A stretch of DNA of 64,000 bases from an uncultured Rhizobium sp. (GCA_945952415.1 CAMFIF010000007.1:62001-126000); one strand, 5' to 3'. Numbered from the stretch's first letter, positions 39,607-49,204 are shown. The notes: generated by a model from the letters alone, not told the origin. Program-made: numbers and translations.

Positions 39607-41187
39607 ATGAGCGATACGATTGAGAATACGGGCGCAGTTCCCGACGCCGCCCCCCGCCGTGGCCGGAACGAAGGCCGGGGTGCCGCCGCACGCCGCGCGT
39701 CCCGTACGGGTGGCGGTCCGGGCCCGTCCATGCCCTATATCCAGCGCAAGATCCCCGTCTATGAAGTGCTGGACGAGGAAGGCCTGACGCTCATCGAGCG
39801 CAATGCCGACATCGTTCTCGAAGAGGTCGGCATCGAGTTCCGCGACGATGCGGAAGCGCTGGCGCTCTGGAAGGAAGCCGGGGCTGACGTCAAGGGCGAG
39901 CGCGTGCATTTCCCTAAGGGTCTCTGCCGCGAACTGCTGAAGACGGCCCCTTCGGTCTTCACCCAGCATGCCCGCAACCCGATGCGCAACGTGCAGATCG
40001 GCGGCAATGCCACCGTTTTCGCACCGGTTTACGGCCCGCCCTTCGTTCGCGACCTCGAAGGCAACCGCCGCTATGCGACCATCGAGGACTTCCGCAACTT
40101 CGTGAAGCTCACCTACATGGCGCCCTCGCTGCACCATTCGGGCGGCACGGTCTGCGAGCCGGTCGACATTCCGGTGAACAAGCGTCACCTGGACATGGTC
40201 TACAGCCACATCAAGTACAGCGACAAGCCGTTCATGGGTTCGGTCACCGCGCCGGAACGCGCCGAAGACACGATCTCCATGTGCAAGATCCTGTTCGGTG
40301 ACGATTTCGTCGAGAACAACACGGTCACGGTCAACCTGATCAATGCCAACTCCCCGATGGTATTCGATGAGACCATGCTCGGCGCGGCCAAGGTCTATGC
40401 CCGTCACAACCAGGCCTGCGTGCTCTCGCCCTTTATCCTCTCGGGCGCGATGAGCCCGGTGACGGTTGTCGGCACGCTGACGCAGATTCTGGCCGAAGTG
40501 CTGGCCGGTGCTGCCTTCACGCAGCTGATCCGCAAGGGCGCGCCGGTTCTGTTCGGCACCTTCGCCGCCTCGATCTCGATGCAGTCGGGCGCTCCGACCT
40601 TCGGTACGCCGGAGCCGTCGCTGGTCTCCTATGGCGCCGCCCAGCTTGCTCGCCGCCTCGGCCTGCCGTTCCGTACGGGCGGTTCGCTCTGCGGTTCCAA
40701 GGTTCCGGATGCGCAGGCTGCGCATGAATCGGCTGCAACGCTCAACATGACGCTGCTTGCCGGCACGAACTTCGCCCTGCATTCCGCAGGCTGGCTGGAA
40801 GGCGGTCTCGTCTCCTCCTACGAGAAGTTCATGATCGACCAGGACCAGCTCGGCATGATGCAGAAGATGTCGGAAGGCGTCGATCTCTCGGTCGAGGCAC
40901 AGGCCATGGATGCAATCCGCGAAGTGGGTCCGGGCAGCCATTACCTCGGCTGCGCCCACACGCAGGCGAATTTCCAATCCGCCTTCTATCGCTCGCCGCT
41001 TGCCGACAACAATTCCTTCGAACAGTGGGAAGTGGAAGGCGCAAAGCGTATCGAAGAGCGCGCCAATGCGCTGTGCCGCTCCTGGCTCGAAAGCTACGAA
41101 GCGCCGCATCTGGATCCGGCCATCGACGAGGCCCTGCTGGAATTCATCGCCAAGCGGAAGAATTCCATGCCGGATGCCTTCTCCTGA
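39607..41187 (+). CDS. Trimethylamine methyltransferase (MttB) family protein, non-pyrrolysine
   Basis: MPYIQRKIPVYEVLDEEGLTLIERNADIVLEEVGIEFRDDAEALALWKEAGADVKGERVHFPKGLCRELL...; 526 codons with no internal TAG; RG-rich N terminus. Confidence 0.93.
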   Translation: MSDTIENTGAVPDAAPRRGRNEGRGAAARRASRTGGGPGPSMPYIQRKIPVYEVLDEEGLTLIERNADIVLEEVGIEFRDDAEALALWKEAGADVKGERVHFPKGLCRELLKTAPSVFTQHARNPMRNVQIGGNATVFAPVYGPPFVRDLEGNRRYATIEDFRNFVKLTYMAPSLHHSGGTVCEPVDIPVNKRHLDMVYSHIKYSDKPFMGSVTAPERAEDTISMCKILFGDDFVENNTVTVNLINANSPMVFDETMLGAAKVYARHNQACVLSPFILSGAMSPVTVVGTLTQILAEVLAGAAFTQLIRKGAPVLFGTFAASISMQSGAPTFGTPEPSLVSYGAAQLARRLGLPFRTGGSLCGSKVPDAQAAHESAATLNMTLLAGTNFALHSAGWLEGGLVSSYEKFMIDQDQLGMMQKMSEGVDLSVEAQAMDAIREVGPGSHYLGCAHTQANFQSAFYRSPLADNNSFEQWEVEGAKRIEERANALCRSWLESYEAPHLDPAIDEALLEFIAKRKNSMPDAFS

Positions 41188-41288
41188 AGAGAGCCCGATC
41201 CCGCCAGGGAGCAAGGCGGATCCAAGCGGGTCGCCGATCTCATCCAGAAAGAAGTCTGGCGTCCGCATTATGAATATAAGGGGCCGCG

Positions 41289-41975
41289 GTGAACGGCCCC
41301 GGGACAGTCAGGACAATCCGTGCGGCGCTTCAGCCGCACGGGCTCAGCTTGCGCGGCGCATTGCTGTTTGACGGCGATGGGCCGCGCCTTGCGGATGGGC
41401 AGACGGCGCGTGCGCTGCTGCTCGTGGGCCATGTAGGCAGCGCCCACTGGCAGGCCTTTACCCGGTGGCGGCACAGGGACCCGGATGCCGGCCATCCCGA
41501 TCCGCTCGACCGATGGTCGAAAGCGGTGATTGGCCCGCTTGCCGAGGCGAATGGCGCCACGGCGTTTTTCCCCTCCGATCCCCCCTACCAGCCCTTCCAG
41601 CAATGGGCGATGCGGGCAGAGGGGCTTGCTGCGTCGCCGCTCGGCATTCTCATTCATCCTCTTCATGGTCTCTGGCACGGGTATCGCGGGGCGATTGCCT
41701 TTGCCGCCGTGCCCGCGGATTTCGAGCCCACTATGCCTTTGGGGCCGAGCCCCTGTCTCGATTGCGCCGGCAAGCCCTGCCTCAACGCCTGTCCCGCCGG
41801 GGCGATCCTGGCGGATGGGTTCCAGTATCACCCTTGCCGGTCGCATCTGGCCCGGACGGAAGGGGCAGTGTGTCTTTCGGAGGGATGTCTTGCGCGCAAT
41901 GCCTGCCCGGTCGGGGCGGATCATCGCTATGAAGCGGATCAGCTTCGCTTCCATATGGCTGCCTTAAAGCGGTGA
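41289..41975 (+). CDS. 4Fe-4S ferredoxin-like protein (QueG/HdrA-type C-terminal ferredoxin)
   Basis: CLDCAGKPCLNACPAGAILADGFQYHPCRSHL...CLSEGCLARNACPVG. Confidence 0.8.
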   Translation: MNGPGTVRTIRAALQPHGLSLRGALLFDGDGPRLADGQTARALLLVGHVGSAHWQAFTRWRHRDPDAGHPDPLDRWSKAVIGPLAEANGATAFFPSDPPYQPFQQWAMRAEGLAASPLGILIHPLHGLWHGYRGAIAFAAVPADFEPTMPLGPSPCLDCAGKPCLNACPAGAILADGFQYHPCRSHLARTEGAVCLSEGCLARNACPVGADHRYEADQLRFHMAALKR

Positions 41976-41987
41976 GAGGATCGGTCC

Positions 41988-42758
41988 ATGGACAGGACCG
42001 GACCCCTCATGCGCCTTTTCGCCCTTCTGATGCTTCTTCTTCTGCCTGCCGCACTTCATGCGGAAGATCGTTTCCAGCCGGGCTGCCGGCGCATGGAGGA
42101 GGGGGACGTGACCTATGCGGTCTGCGCCTTCGATCCGGCGGTTGCGCGGATTTCGCTTCATGCGCGGGATGCTTCCGGGCGGGCCTATGGCCAGTTCGAA
42201 CCGCTCTTTCGCGATCTTCTGGCAGAAGGCCGCCTGCCGGTCTTTGCCATGAATGCCGGCATGTATGAGGAGGATCTCTCGCCGGTCGGCCTCTATGTGG
42301 AGAAGGGCGAGGAGCTGAAACCCGCCAATCTCAGGGGCGGGGCGGGCAATTTTCACATGCAGCCGAACGGTGTTTTCTTCCTCAAGAATGGTGTCGCCGG
42401 CGTGGAGCCGACCGATCCCTTCGTGCGCCGGCAGGAGCGCATGGATTTTGCCACCCAGTCCGGGCCGATGCTCGTCATACGGGGCGTGCTCCATCCCCGC
42501 TTCCTGCCCGACAGCGACAGCCTCAAGATCCGCAATGGTGTCGGCGTGGATGCGCGCGGGCGCGTCTGGTTCGTGGTGAGCGAGAACCGCACCCGCTTTT
42601 ACGACATGGCGCTGTTCTTCCGGGACCGGCTGCACTGTCCGGATGCGCTTTATCTGGACGGCACGATTTCCAGCCTCTATGCGCCCGATCTTCAGCGCTA
42701 TGACCGGTTCTTTCCCATGGGGCCGATCCTGGCGGTGACTGCCGGCTGGCCGTTCTGA
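41988..42758 (+). CDS. Phosphodiester glycosidase family (NAGPA-like) secreted protein
   Basis: VFAMNAGMYEEDLSPVGLYVEKGEELKPANLRGGAGNFHMQPNGVFFLKNG...ALYLDGTISSLYAPDL. Confidence 0.85.
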   Translation: MDRTGPLMRLFALLMLLLLPAALHAEDRFQPGCRRMEEGDVTYAVCAFDPAVARISLHARDASGRAYGQFEPLFRDLLAEGRLPVFAMNAGMYEEDLSPVGLYVEKGEELKPANLRGGAGNFHMQPNGVFFLKNGVAGVEPTDPFVRRQERMDFATQSGPMLVIRGVLHPRFLPDSDSLKIRNGVGVDARGRVWFVVSENRTRFYDMALFFRDRLHCPDALYLDGTISSLYAPDLQRYDRFFPMGPILAVTAGWPF

Positions 42759-43026
42759 GATTTCAAAAGGTTAAGAACTTGCCCGCCTATGCGTCTTCCG
42801 GTTTAGTTTTTCATGAATGCTTTCGCGGAGAAGACGTGTCTCTTGCAGCTTTAGGCCGTATCATTGCATCCTTGAATGGTCTTTCTTCGGAAATTCTTCG
42901 GCTCAATCCGGGAATATTATGCTATTTTGTATTATTATTGGAACGGAGAAAATTTAAGTATATGCATTAATTATCAATAAGAACGATCTATATATACCAA
43001 CATGGCACGCCCCACAGCGCAGACCG

Positions 43027-44340
43027 ATGGGAAAAGCCATGTTTGTTAAGTCTCTATACACCGCATCCAGCTGTTTTTTCCGCGACCGCTCCGGCAATTT
43101 CGCCGCTGCCACCGCTCTGATGATGTTTCCCGCCACCATTCTTGTCGGCATGGCCATCGATCTCTGGAACGCCTATGAATGCAAGGTGAAGTTCGATCAG
43201 GTGGCGGATTCGGCGGCCCTTGCGGCCATCAATACCCGCTCGCGCGCCTATCTCAACAGCACGGACGGGCAGGACAAGTCCAATTGGGACCGGGAGGCGC
43301 TCGCCTTCTTCCAGGGCAACCGGGAAGTCATCGATCCGGGCGTGCCGATCACCGTTTCGGCCGATGTGCAGCGCAACAACCTCACCATTACGTCGCTGGT
43401 CAAGTATTCCGCCGCCGTTCCGACCGCCTTCATGCCGATGATCGGCGTCGGCCGCATCCAGATCAGCGGCGAGGCCAAGGCGGAATTCAATGTGGGCGAA
43501 TATTACAATGTGAATGTGCTGGTTGACAATTCGCCTTCCATGGGCATCGGCGCTTCCCAGTCGGATGTGGATATCATGCAGGCGAAGATGGGCTGCGCCT
43601 TTGCCTGCCATGACCTTTCGAACCAGATGAACAACCTGCCGAAGGCGACCTCGCTCGGGGTCAAGCTGCGCATCGACGTGGTAAGTGCCTCGCTGCGCAA
43701 GCTCGCGGACATGATCAGCAACAATATCGTGCAGAAGGATCTCTATTCGCTCTCGCTCTACAGTCTCGGCGCGCGGGCGGATGATGCGGTGGCGCAACCG
43801 CTCGCAAGACTGCAGGACATGACCCGCGACATGGATGCCTTCAAGACGGCGGCGCAGGGCGTGAAGCTCATGATTATGCCGAAGTACAATTACAATGCCT
43901 ATGCGGTCGGTTACATCAACAAGTCGGTGGAACTGATCAACCAGGAAATTCCGTCTTCCGGCACGGGCACCGGGGTGAACAATCCGCGGCAGGTGCTGCT
44001 TCTGATCACCGATGGAGTGAACGACATGCAATCGACTGCGTCGCAGTGCTACGGCATCTTCCAGTATGGCCGCTGCACCCAGCCGATCGACGTGAACCAG
44101 TGCCAGAGGCTGAAGAACCGCGGCGTGCTTATCGCGGTGCTGCACACGACCTATCTGCCGATCACCACCAACGACAATTACATCAACTGGGTGCGCGCCT
44201 TTGCGCCGAAGATCGGCCCGGCGCTGGAGGCCTGTGCTTCCCCCAATCTCTACGAACATGTGGAGATGAACACGGATGTATCAGTCAGCCTCAACGAATT
44301 GTTCAAGCGCGCCACCAACATGCCGCGGCTGACATTCTGA
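43027..44340 (+). CDS. TadE/TadG-like protein with vWA-like domain
   Basis: RSGNFAAATALMMFPATILVGMAIDLWNAYECKVKFDQVADSAALAAINT; VLVDNSPSMGIGAS; ADFs typical of pilus-assembly TadG. Confidence 0.85.
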   Translation: MGKAMFVKSLYTASSCFFRDRSGNFAAATALMMFPATILVGMAIDLWNAYECKVKFDQVADSAALAAINTRSRAYLNSTDGQDKSNWDREALAFFQGNREVIDPGVPITVSADVQRNNLTITSLVKYSAAVPTAFMPMIGVGRIQISGEAKAEFNVGEYYNVNVLVDNSPSMGIGASQSDVDIMQAKMGCAFACHDLSNQMNNLPKATSLGVKLRIDVVSASLRKLADMISNNIVQKDLYSLSLYSLGARADDAVAQPLARLQDMTRDMDAFKTAAQGVKLMIMPKYNYNAYAVGYINKSVELINQEIPSSGTGTGVNNPRQVLLLITDGVNDMQSTASQCYGIFQYGRCTQPIDVNQCQRLKNRGVLIAVLHTTYLPITTNDNYINWVRAFAPKIGPALEACASPNLYEHVEMNTDVSVSLNELFKRATNMPRLTF

Positions 44341-44355
44341 AGGGCAAGCCGGCCC

Positions 44356-44760
44356 TTACCGGGCCGGCGGATAGGCGCGCTCCAGCCCGCCGGAGCGAAC
44401 AAGTCCGGTGCGGAAGGCGGCGAAGGCGGGGTGGTGGCTGGATTTTGCAATTTCCAGCAGCCTTATCTGCAGGCGGGCCGGCGCATTATGGCCAAGCCAT
44501 TCGCCGGCCTTTTCCAGCTTGATCGTGTGCAGGATGCGCGAGCGGGTGGCCCTTTCGAGGTAAAGCTCGATGCCCTCTGTCATGTTTTCATCCTGCTTCA
44601 CGTTTTCGAAGACCAGCCGGATATAGGACTGCTCGGCCTCGCCGAGCGTCGCCAGCTTGTCCGCTATGGTTTCGCGATCGGGAAAGGCGGCTGCCGAGGG
44701 CATGGCGGTCTCTGACGAAGGCTGTGCGGTGGATGAGTGCATCGTAAACTCCACGGTCAT
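44356..44760 (-). CDS. Hypothetical protein, translationally coupled to upstream glycosyltransferase
   Basis: ATGA overlap with the upstream gene stop at 44757. Confidence 0.55.
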   Translation of the reverse strand: MTVEFTMHSSTAQPSSETAMPSAAAFPDRETIADKLATLGEAEQSYIRLVFENVKQDENMTEGIELYLERATRSRILHTIKLEKAGEWLGHNAPARLQIRLLEIAKSSHHPAFAAFRTGLVRSGGLERAYPPAR

Positions 44761-46478
44761 GAACGGAAAGGGGCATTGCGCGCCGGGCGCGCCGGTACAT
44801 CGATGGGCGCGGGGGCAAGCCGCGCCAGGGCACGCTCCACCATCATCCGGTAACCATCCTCCAGATGACGGACGAAGCGTTCCGTGTCGAAGAGCGGCGC
44901 GGAGAAGCGCTGCCGGTGGAGCCGCTCGCGCATGTCCTGCCGGAAGCCGGCATCCGTCGCGAGGCGGATGTTGAGCGCCACATAGGCGTCCTCGTCCTCG
45001 ACCACCAGTTCGGGCAGGCCGCAGGCCCTGAGCAGGCTTTCCGAGACACGGCTTGCGAAATTGCGGCCCCTGAGCGTGACCAGCGGCAGGCCGGCCCAGA
45101 GCTTGTCCGAGGTGGTCGTGTGGCCGTTGCAGGGAAACGTATCGATGCCGAGATCAGCTGCCTGAAGGCGGGCGATATGGGCGGGATAGAGGAGCACGTC
45201 GGCAAAGAGGATTCGCTCCGGATCGACGCCGGCGCCGTCTGCCGCCTGGCGCATGTTCCTGCGCGCCTCATCGCCCTCGGCCGCCATCCAAAGAATGGAG
45301 TCCGGCGCTCCTCTCATGACCGCCATCCAGAGACGGAAGGTCTGGGGCGTGATTTTCCGCTGGTTGTTGAAGGAGGCGAAGATTACCCTGCCCTCCGGCA
45401 GCCCGAGCGATGCGCGATCCTTGGCCGCGGGCAGGGGGCGGTAATAGCAGTCGTTCGGCTGGTAGGTTTCCGGCAACCGGCAGAGCTGTGCGTCCCAGAG
45501 GGGCTGTTTTTCCGGCGGCGTGACGATCCCGTCGCCGATCATGTAATCGCAGTCGATGCCGGTATTGATGCCGGGGAAGCCGAGCCAAGCGACCTGGATG
45601 GGGGCCGCTCCCTTGTTCAGAATGCCCGGCCGAGCATCCCGGGTATGACCCTTCAGATCGACAAGGATGTCGATTTTGTGCTGACGGATGAGAGCGATTG
45701 CATCCTCATCGGAGAGATGGTCGATCTCGTGAAGATTGGGCAGCTTGCTGCGGGCGCCGTTATCGGCCGCCTTCAGGGCACTCGGCGTGTAGCAGAAGAC
45801 ATGGGTTTCGAAATGGGCAGGATCGTGCCCCCAGAGCACGCTTTGCACGAGGATCATCGTTGCATGGCGGGAGCCGAGATCGTTCGACAGATAGCCGATC
45901 CGGATCTTCTCGCCGAAGACATGGTTGCGGTTACGCCGCAGCATGCGCTGCAACGGGCTTGCCCGTTCGTCGCCGTCGATGCGGGTGAGGCGGGCTGCAA
46001 AATCATCATTGTCCGACCAGAAGAGGTGGTCGAGGGGATTTTCCATGTCGAAGATGCCGGGCTCGTCCGCCTGCATCATGGCCACGACCTCGCGGTTGCT
46101 GGCTTCGGCTTCATCGAATTTCAAGAGCATGCGCAGGCTTTTGCGATAGAGGTTCAGCGCTTCGAAATGCTTCGGGTTTTCCTCGAGGAGGCCGCGGGTG
46201 ATCTCATAGGCGCGCTGCCAGTTCTCGATCCGGGAATAGACATTGGCGGCAAGCAGCTTCACCTGGGTGAGGCTCGGCAGGCCGGGCACGCAGGCGCGAT
46301 CATACCAGTGGGCGGCCTGGGAAAGCTGATCGAGCTTCATGCAGGACTGGGCCATCAGCAGCGCCAGCGCCGGTTCCACCGTCTTCTTGCCTTCGACGAG
46401 GGGCGAAAGCCGCCGCATGACCATGACATGGTTGCCGGCGCGGTAGTAATCCATTGCTTCCTGTATGGCCGCAGACAT
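44757..46478 (-). CDS. TPR plus GT41 (O-GlcNAc transferase/SPINDLY-like) glycosyltransferase
   Basis: IRIGYLSNDLGSRHATMILVQSVL...DILVDLKGHTRDARPGILNKGAAPIQVAWLGFPGINTGIDCDYMIGD...TTTSDKLWAGLPLVTLRG. Confidence 0.9.
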   Translation of the reverse strand: MSAAIQEAMDYYRAGNHVMVMRRLSPLVEGKKTVEPALALLMAQSCMKLDQLSQAAHWYDRACVPGLPSLTQVKLLAANVYSRIENWQRAYEITRGLLEENPKHFEALNLYRKSLRMLLKFDEAEASNREVVAMMQADEPGIFDMENPLDHLFWSDNDDFAARLTRIDGDERASPLQRMLRRNRNHVFGEKIRIGYLSNDLGSRHATMILVQSVLWGHDPAHFETHVFCYTPSALKAADNGARSKLPNLHEIDHLSDEDAIALIRQHKIDILVDLKGHTRDARPGILNKGAAPIQVAWLGFPGINTGIDCDYMIGDGIVTPPEKQPLWDAQLCRLPETYQPNDCYYRPLPAAKDRASLGLPEGRVIFASFNNQRKITPQTFRLWMAVMRGAPDSILWMAAEGDEARRNMRQAADGAGVDPERILFADVLLYPAHIARLQAADLGIDTFPCNGHTTTSDKLWAGLPLVTLRGRNFASRVSESLLRACGLPELVVEDEDAYVALNIRLATDAGFRQDMRERLHRQRFSAPLFDTERFVRHLEDGYRMMVERALARLAPAPIDVPARPARNAPFRS

Positions 46479-46745
46479 GAGCGGAATGACCTTTCCTTCG
46501 GACTGACCCCGCCATGGCTGGCCGGGGCCTCGGCACCCATGGAGCGAGCGTTACCCCTCAAGGCTGGCTTGAGACTTGCGCGGCTGCGGGCGGTCCGATT
46601 GACAGCGGGCTTTCGCTACAGGATTTCTAATATGCTGGCCTGATGATTCGGAAGGCCCTCGCCAGGACGGCGGACTCGAGGCGAACGCGGTTTCGAACAG
46701 CAGATGTGATCGACGACGCGCCCGTTCCCGATACCGGAGTTTTTG

Positions 46746-47768
46746 ATGGCCCTCCTCAGCCTCTGCATGCCCAGCAATCGCAATTTCGCCGGTTCCCGCG
46801 CGGCCATCGAGGGCGCCGTTGCCTTTGCCGAGGCCCGCGATGCGGAGCTGGTGATCTCGGACAATTCGGGCGATGCGGAAAAGGAAGCCTATTGGCGGGA
46901 CCGTTCGCCCTGCATCCGCTATTTCACGGCAAGCGGCACCACGGCCTTCGAGAACTTCCTGGCAACCGTCGTGGCCGCGCGCACGCCTTTCGTGCTGCAG
47001 CTTGGCGATGATGATGCGATTGCACTGGATGCGACACAGAAAGCCTATGATCTCAGCGCTTTGCCGGGAGATTTCATGGGGGTGCGCCCGCGCACGGAAC
47101 TGATCATCACCGGGGTTGGCGTGGTGCGGGTGAAGCAGTTTGCCATCGAGGCGCCGGGACCGGGGGAGCGGATGCTCGAATATAGCCGCAAATGCGAAAG
47201 CGACAATTGCGGTTTCTACAGCATCTACCGGCGTGAGCCTTATCTGAACCTCATTCGGCTCTTTGCGGAAAAGCACCCGATCCGCGGCGATTATATCGAC
47301 TGGGCGATGGCCTTTGCGCTCTTTGCCTATGGGCGCATGGCCTATGATCCGAGCATCATCTATCGCTACAATGCCGACCAGTGGTCCTCCCGCGACAAGG
47401 TGATGGCCAAGAACAAGCAGATTTTCGCCGCGGCCGGCCTGCCCGATTACACCGAGAAGTATCAGCCGCTGCTGATGGCGCTCGATCTCTTCGTTTTCCT
47501 TGCGCGACCCGGTACGCCGCTGACCCGCGAACAGGCGGCGGAAGCGGTGAACCTGACGGCCGGCGATTTCCTCAATGCCTTCACCAACCAGGTTCTGCGC
47601 AATCCGGAAGAATATTCGGAAAAGATGCGCTATCTCGTGGAGTTGGCCGTGCAGGAGCCGAGCGCGCTTGGCCGCATCCACATTGCCATGGTGATGGTGG
47701 ACGAGCTGAAGCCCGGCCTCAAGGATGCCTATGTGCAGTATTTCCAGACGGCGCAGACTTTTAGCTGA
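46746..47768 (+). CDS. GT2-like glycosyltransferase
   Basis: LLSLCMPSNRNFAGSRAAIEGAVAFAEARDAELVISDNSGDAEKEAYWRD...TPFVLQLGDDDAIALDATQ. Confidence 0.75.
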   Translation: MALLSLCMPSNRNFAGSRAAIEGAVAFAEARDAELVISDNSGDAEKEAYWRDRSPCIRYFTASGTTAFENFLATVVAARTPFVLQLGDDDAIALDATQKAYDLSALPGDFMGVRPRTELIITGVGVVRVKQFAIEAPGPGERMLEYSRKCESDNCGFYSIYRREPYLNLIRLFAEKHPIRGDYIDWAMAFALFAYGRMAYDPSIIYRYNADQWSSRDKVMAKNKQIFAAAGLPDYTEKYQPLLMALDLFVFLARPGTPLTREQAAEAVNLTAGDFLNAFTNQVLRNPEEYSEKMRYLVELAVQEPSALGRIHIAMVMVDELKPGLKDAYVQYFQTAQTFS

Positions 47769-47835
47769 AGGGGACAGGCGGACTGACCAAAGCGCCGGCT
47801 GTCTCCCACCGCACGAGAAGCGGTGACTGAAATGA

Positions 47836-47877
47836 AGAAAGCCCTGTCCGCAGTCGCAGACAGGGCTTCTTGTTTTT
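47836..47877 (+). terminator. Rho-independent terminator
   Basis: AAGCCCTGTCcgcagtcgcaGACAGGGCTTcttgttttt. Confidence 0.85.
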
Positions 47878-47896
47878 CCGTTCAGCGTACGGCCGC

Positions 47897-48916
47897 TCAG
47901 CCGCCGCGGCGACGGCCGCGCTCGCGGCCACCGCCGGCTGCTTCCTCGCCAGCCGTCTTGTTGCGGAAGGGACCGATCTTTTCGACGATCGATTCCAGAG
48001 TCGGACGCGGGCCGGGCGTGTAGGTATCGAGCGCCACGCGCATGGCCTTCAGATGCTCGCAGCTCGTGCCGCAGCAGCCGCCGATTATCCGGGCGCCGCC
48101 ATCGCGGGCGAGGCGGGCATATTCCGCCATCAGTTCCGGTGTGCCGGAATAGTGGATTTCCGAGCCGCGGAATTCGGGAATGCCGCAATTGCCCTTGAGC
48201 ACGATGATCGCTTCCGGGTTGGCCGCGGTCATGTCAAGGAGGGTAGAGAGGATGTCGGACGCGCCGACGCCGCAATTGGCGCCGACCGCAATCGGGCCGC
48301 TGCCGACATCGCCGGCGGGCTTCAGGATATCGCGCGGGTGAAGGCCCATCATGGTCTTGCCGGCCGTATCGAAGGAGCCGGTATAGACGAAGGGGAGGCC
48401 GACCTTGGTTGCCGCTTCGGCGGCGGCGCGGATTTCATCCGCCGAGGACATGGTTTCGATCCAGGCAACATCCGCGCCGCCTTCCTTCAGGCCCTTGATC
48501 TGCTCGGCAAAGGCATCCACCGCATCTTCGTAGCTGAGCGCGCCGAGGGGAATAAGAAGTTCGCCGGTCGGGCCAACGGAACCGGCAACGATGACCGGGC
48601 GACCGGCGTGATCAGCGACATCACGGGCGATTTCGGCGGCCTTCTTGTTGAGCGCGTAGACCCGGTCTGCCGCATGATGCAGCTTCAGACGGTGGCGCGT
48701 GCCGCCGAAGGAGTTGGTGAGGATGATATCGGCACCGGCATCGACGAAATCCTGGTGCAGCTTGCGGATCCGCTCCGGATGGGTCTCCAGCCAGAGCTCC
48801 GGTGCCTCGCCGGCCTCAAGGCCCATGGCGAAAAGATTGGTGCCCGTCGCGCCATCGGCGAGCAGGACTCCCTTTTTTGCCAGAAGGTCGGTCAGGGCGT
48901 TCTCGGCTATGGTCAT
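47897..48916 (-). CDS. bmt: Homocysteine S-methyltransferase family (betaine-homocysteine methyltransferase-like)
   Basis: LLADGATGTNLFAMGLEAGEAPELW...ILTNSFGGTRHRLKLH...VGANCGVGASDILS...IIGGCCGTSCEHLKAM zinc-binding Cys motif. Confidence 0.9.
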   Translation of the reverse strand: MTIAENALTDLLAKKGVLLADGATGTNLFAMGLEAGEAPELWLETHPERIRKLHQDFVDAGADIILTNSFGGTRHRLKLHHAADRVYALNKKAAEIARDVADHAGRPVIVAGSVGPTGELLIPLGALSYEDAVDAFAEQIKGLKEGGADVAWIETMSSADEIRAAAEAATKVGLPFVYTGSFDTAGKTMMGLHPRDILKPAGDVGSGPIAVGANCGVGASDILSTLLDMTAANPEAIIVLKGNCGIPEFRGSEIHYSGTPELMAEYARLARDGGARIIGGCCGTSCEHLKAMRVALDTYTPGPRPTLESIVEKIGPFRNKTAGEEAAGGGRERGRRRGG

Positions 48917-48947
48917 GGCACGGTCCTCGTCTTGGGCTCATAGAATG

Positions 48948-48967
48948 ATATAAAGATATCTTTATAT
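48948..48967. promoter_or_regulatory. Perfect 20-bp palindromic candidate operator upstream of bmt
   Basis: ATATAAAGATATCTTTATAT, 31 bp from the bmt start codon. Confidence 0.65.
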
Positions 48968-49176
48968 GAACCCGAACGCAGGATTTGACAAGCGATTTCT
49001 CGTGGGGGGATGGCAAAACACCGCCAGGACGGCGGTGGCAAAGGGTGATCGTGCTCCGTGTCCTCCGCTGTCTCATGCCGAGGTTGGCCGCGGAGCACAA
49101 GATCACCGGCCTGGCAGATGCCGGGACACGGGCGAAAAGGGCGGCGAGACCGCGCCGAAATGTGCCCCCCCAAAGT

Positions 49177-49204
49177 CAGAACCCCGCCTTTCGGGCGGGG
49201 TTCC
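49177..49204 (-). terminator. Probable terminator of the ABC transporter operon
   Basis: AACCCCGCCtttcgGGCGGGGTT hairpin just beyond the 49230 stop. Confidence 0.55.

Noticed and set aside
39607-41187. Pyrrolysine-containing MttB
   Set aside because: No internal in-frame TAG; the gene is open throughout, so it belongs to the non-Pyl group
39502-41268. 588-aa minus-strand ORF
   Set aside because: Antisense of the MttB-like gene
44865-46643. 592-aa plus-strand ORF
   Set aside because: Antisense of the GT41 gene, which has clear family motifs
46551-48188. 545-aa minus-strand ORF
   Set aside because: Overlaps the GT2 gene antisense and the terminator; composition is a high-GC shadow
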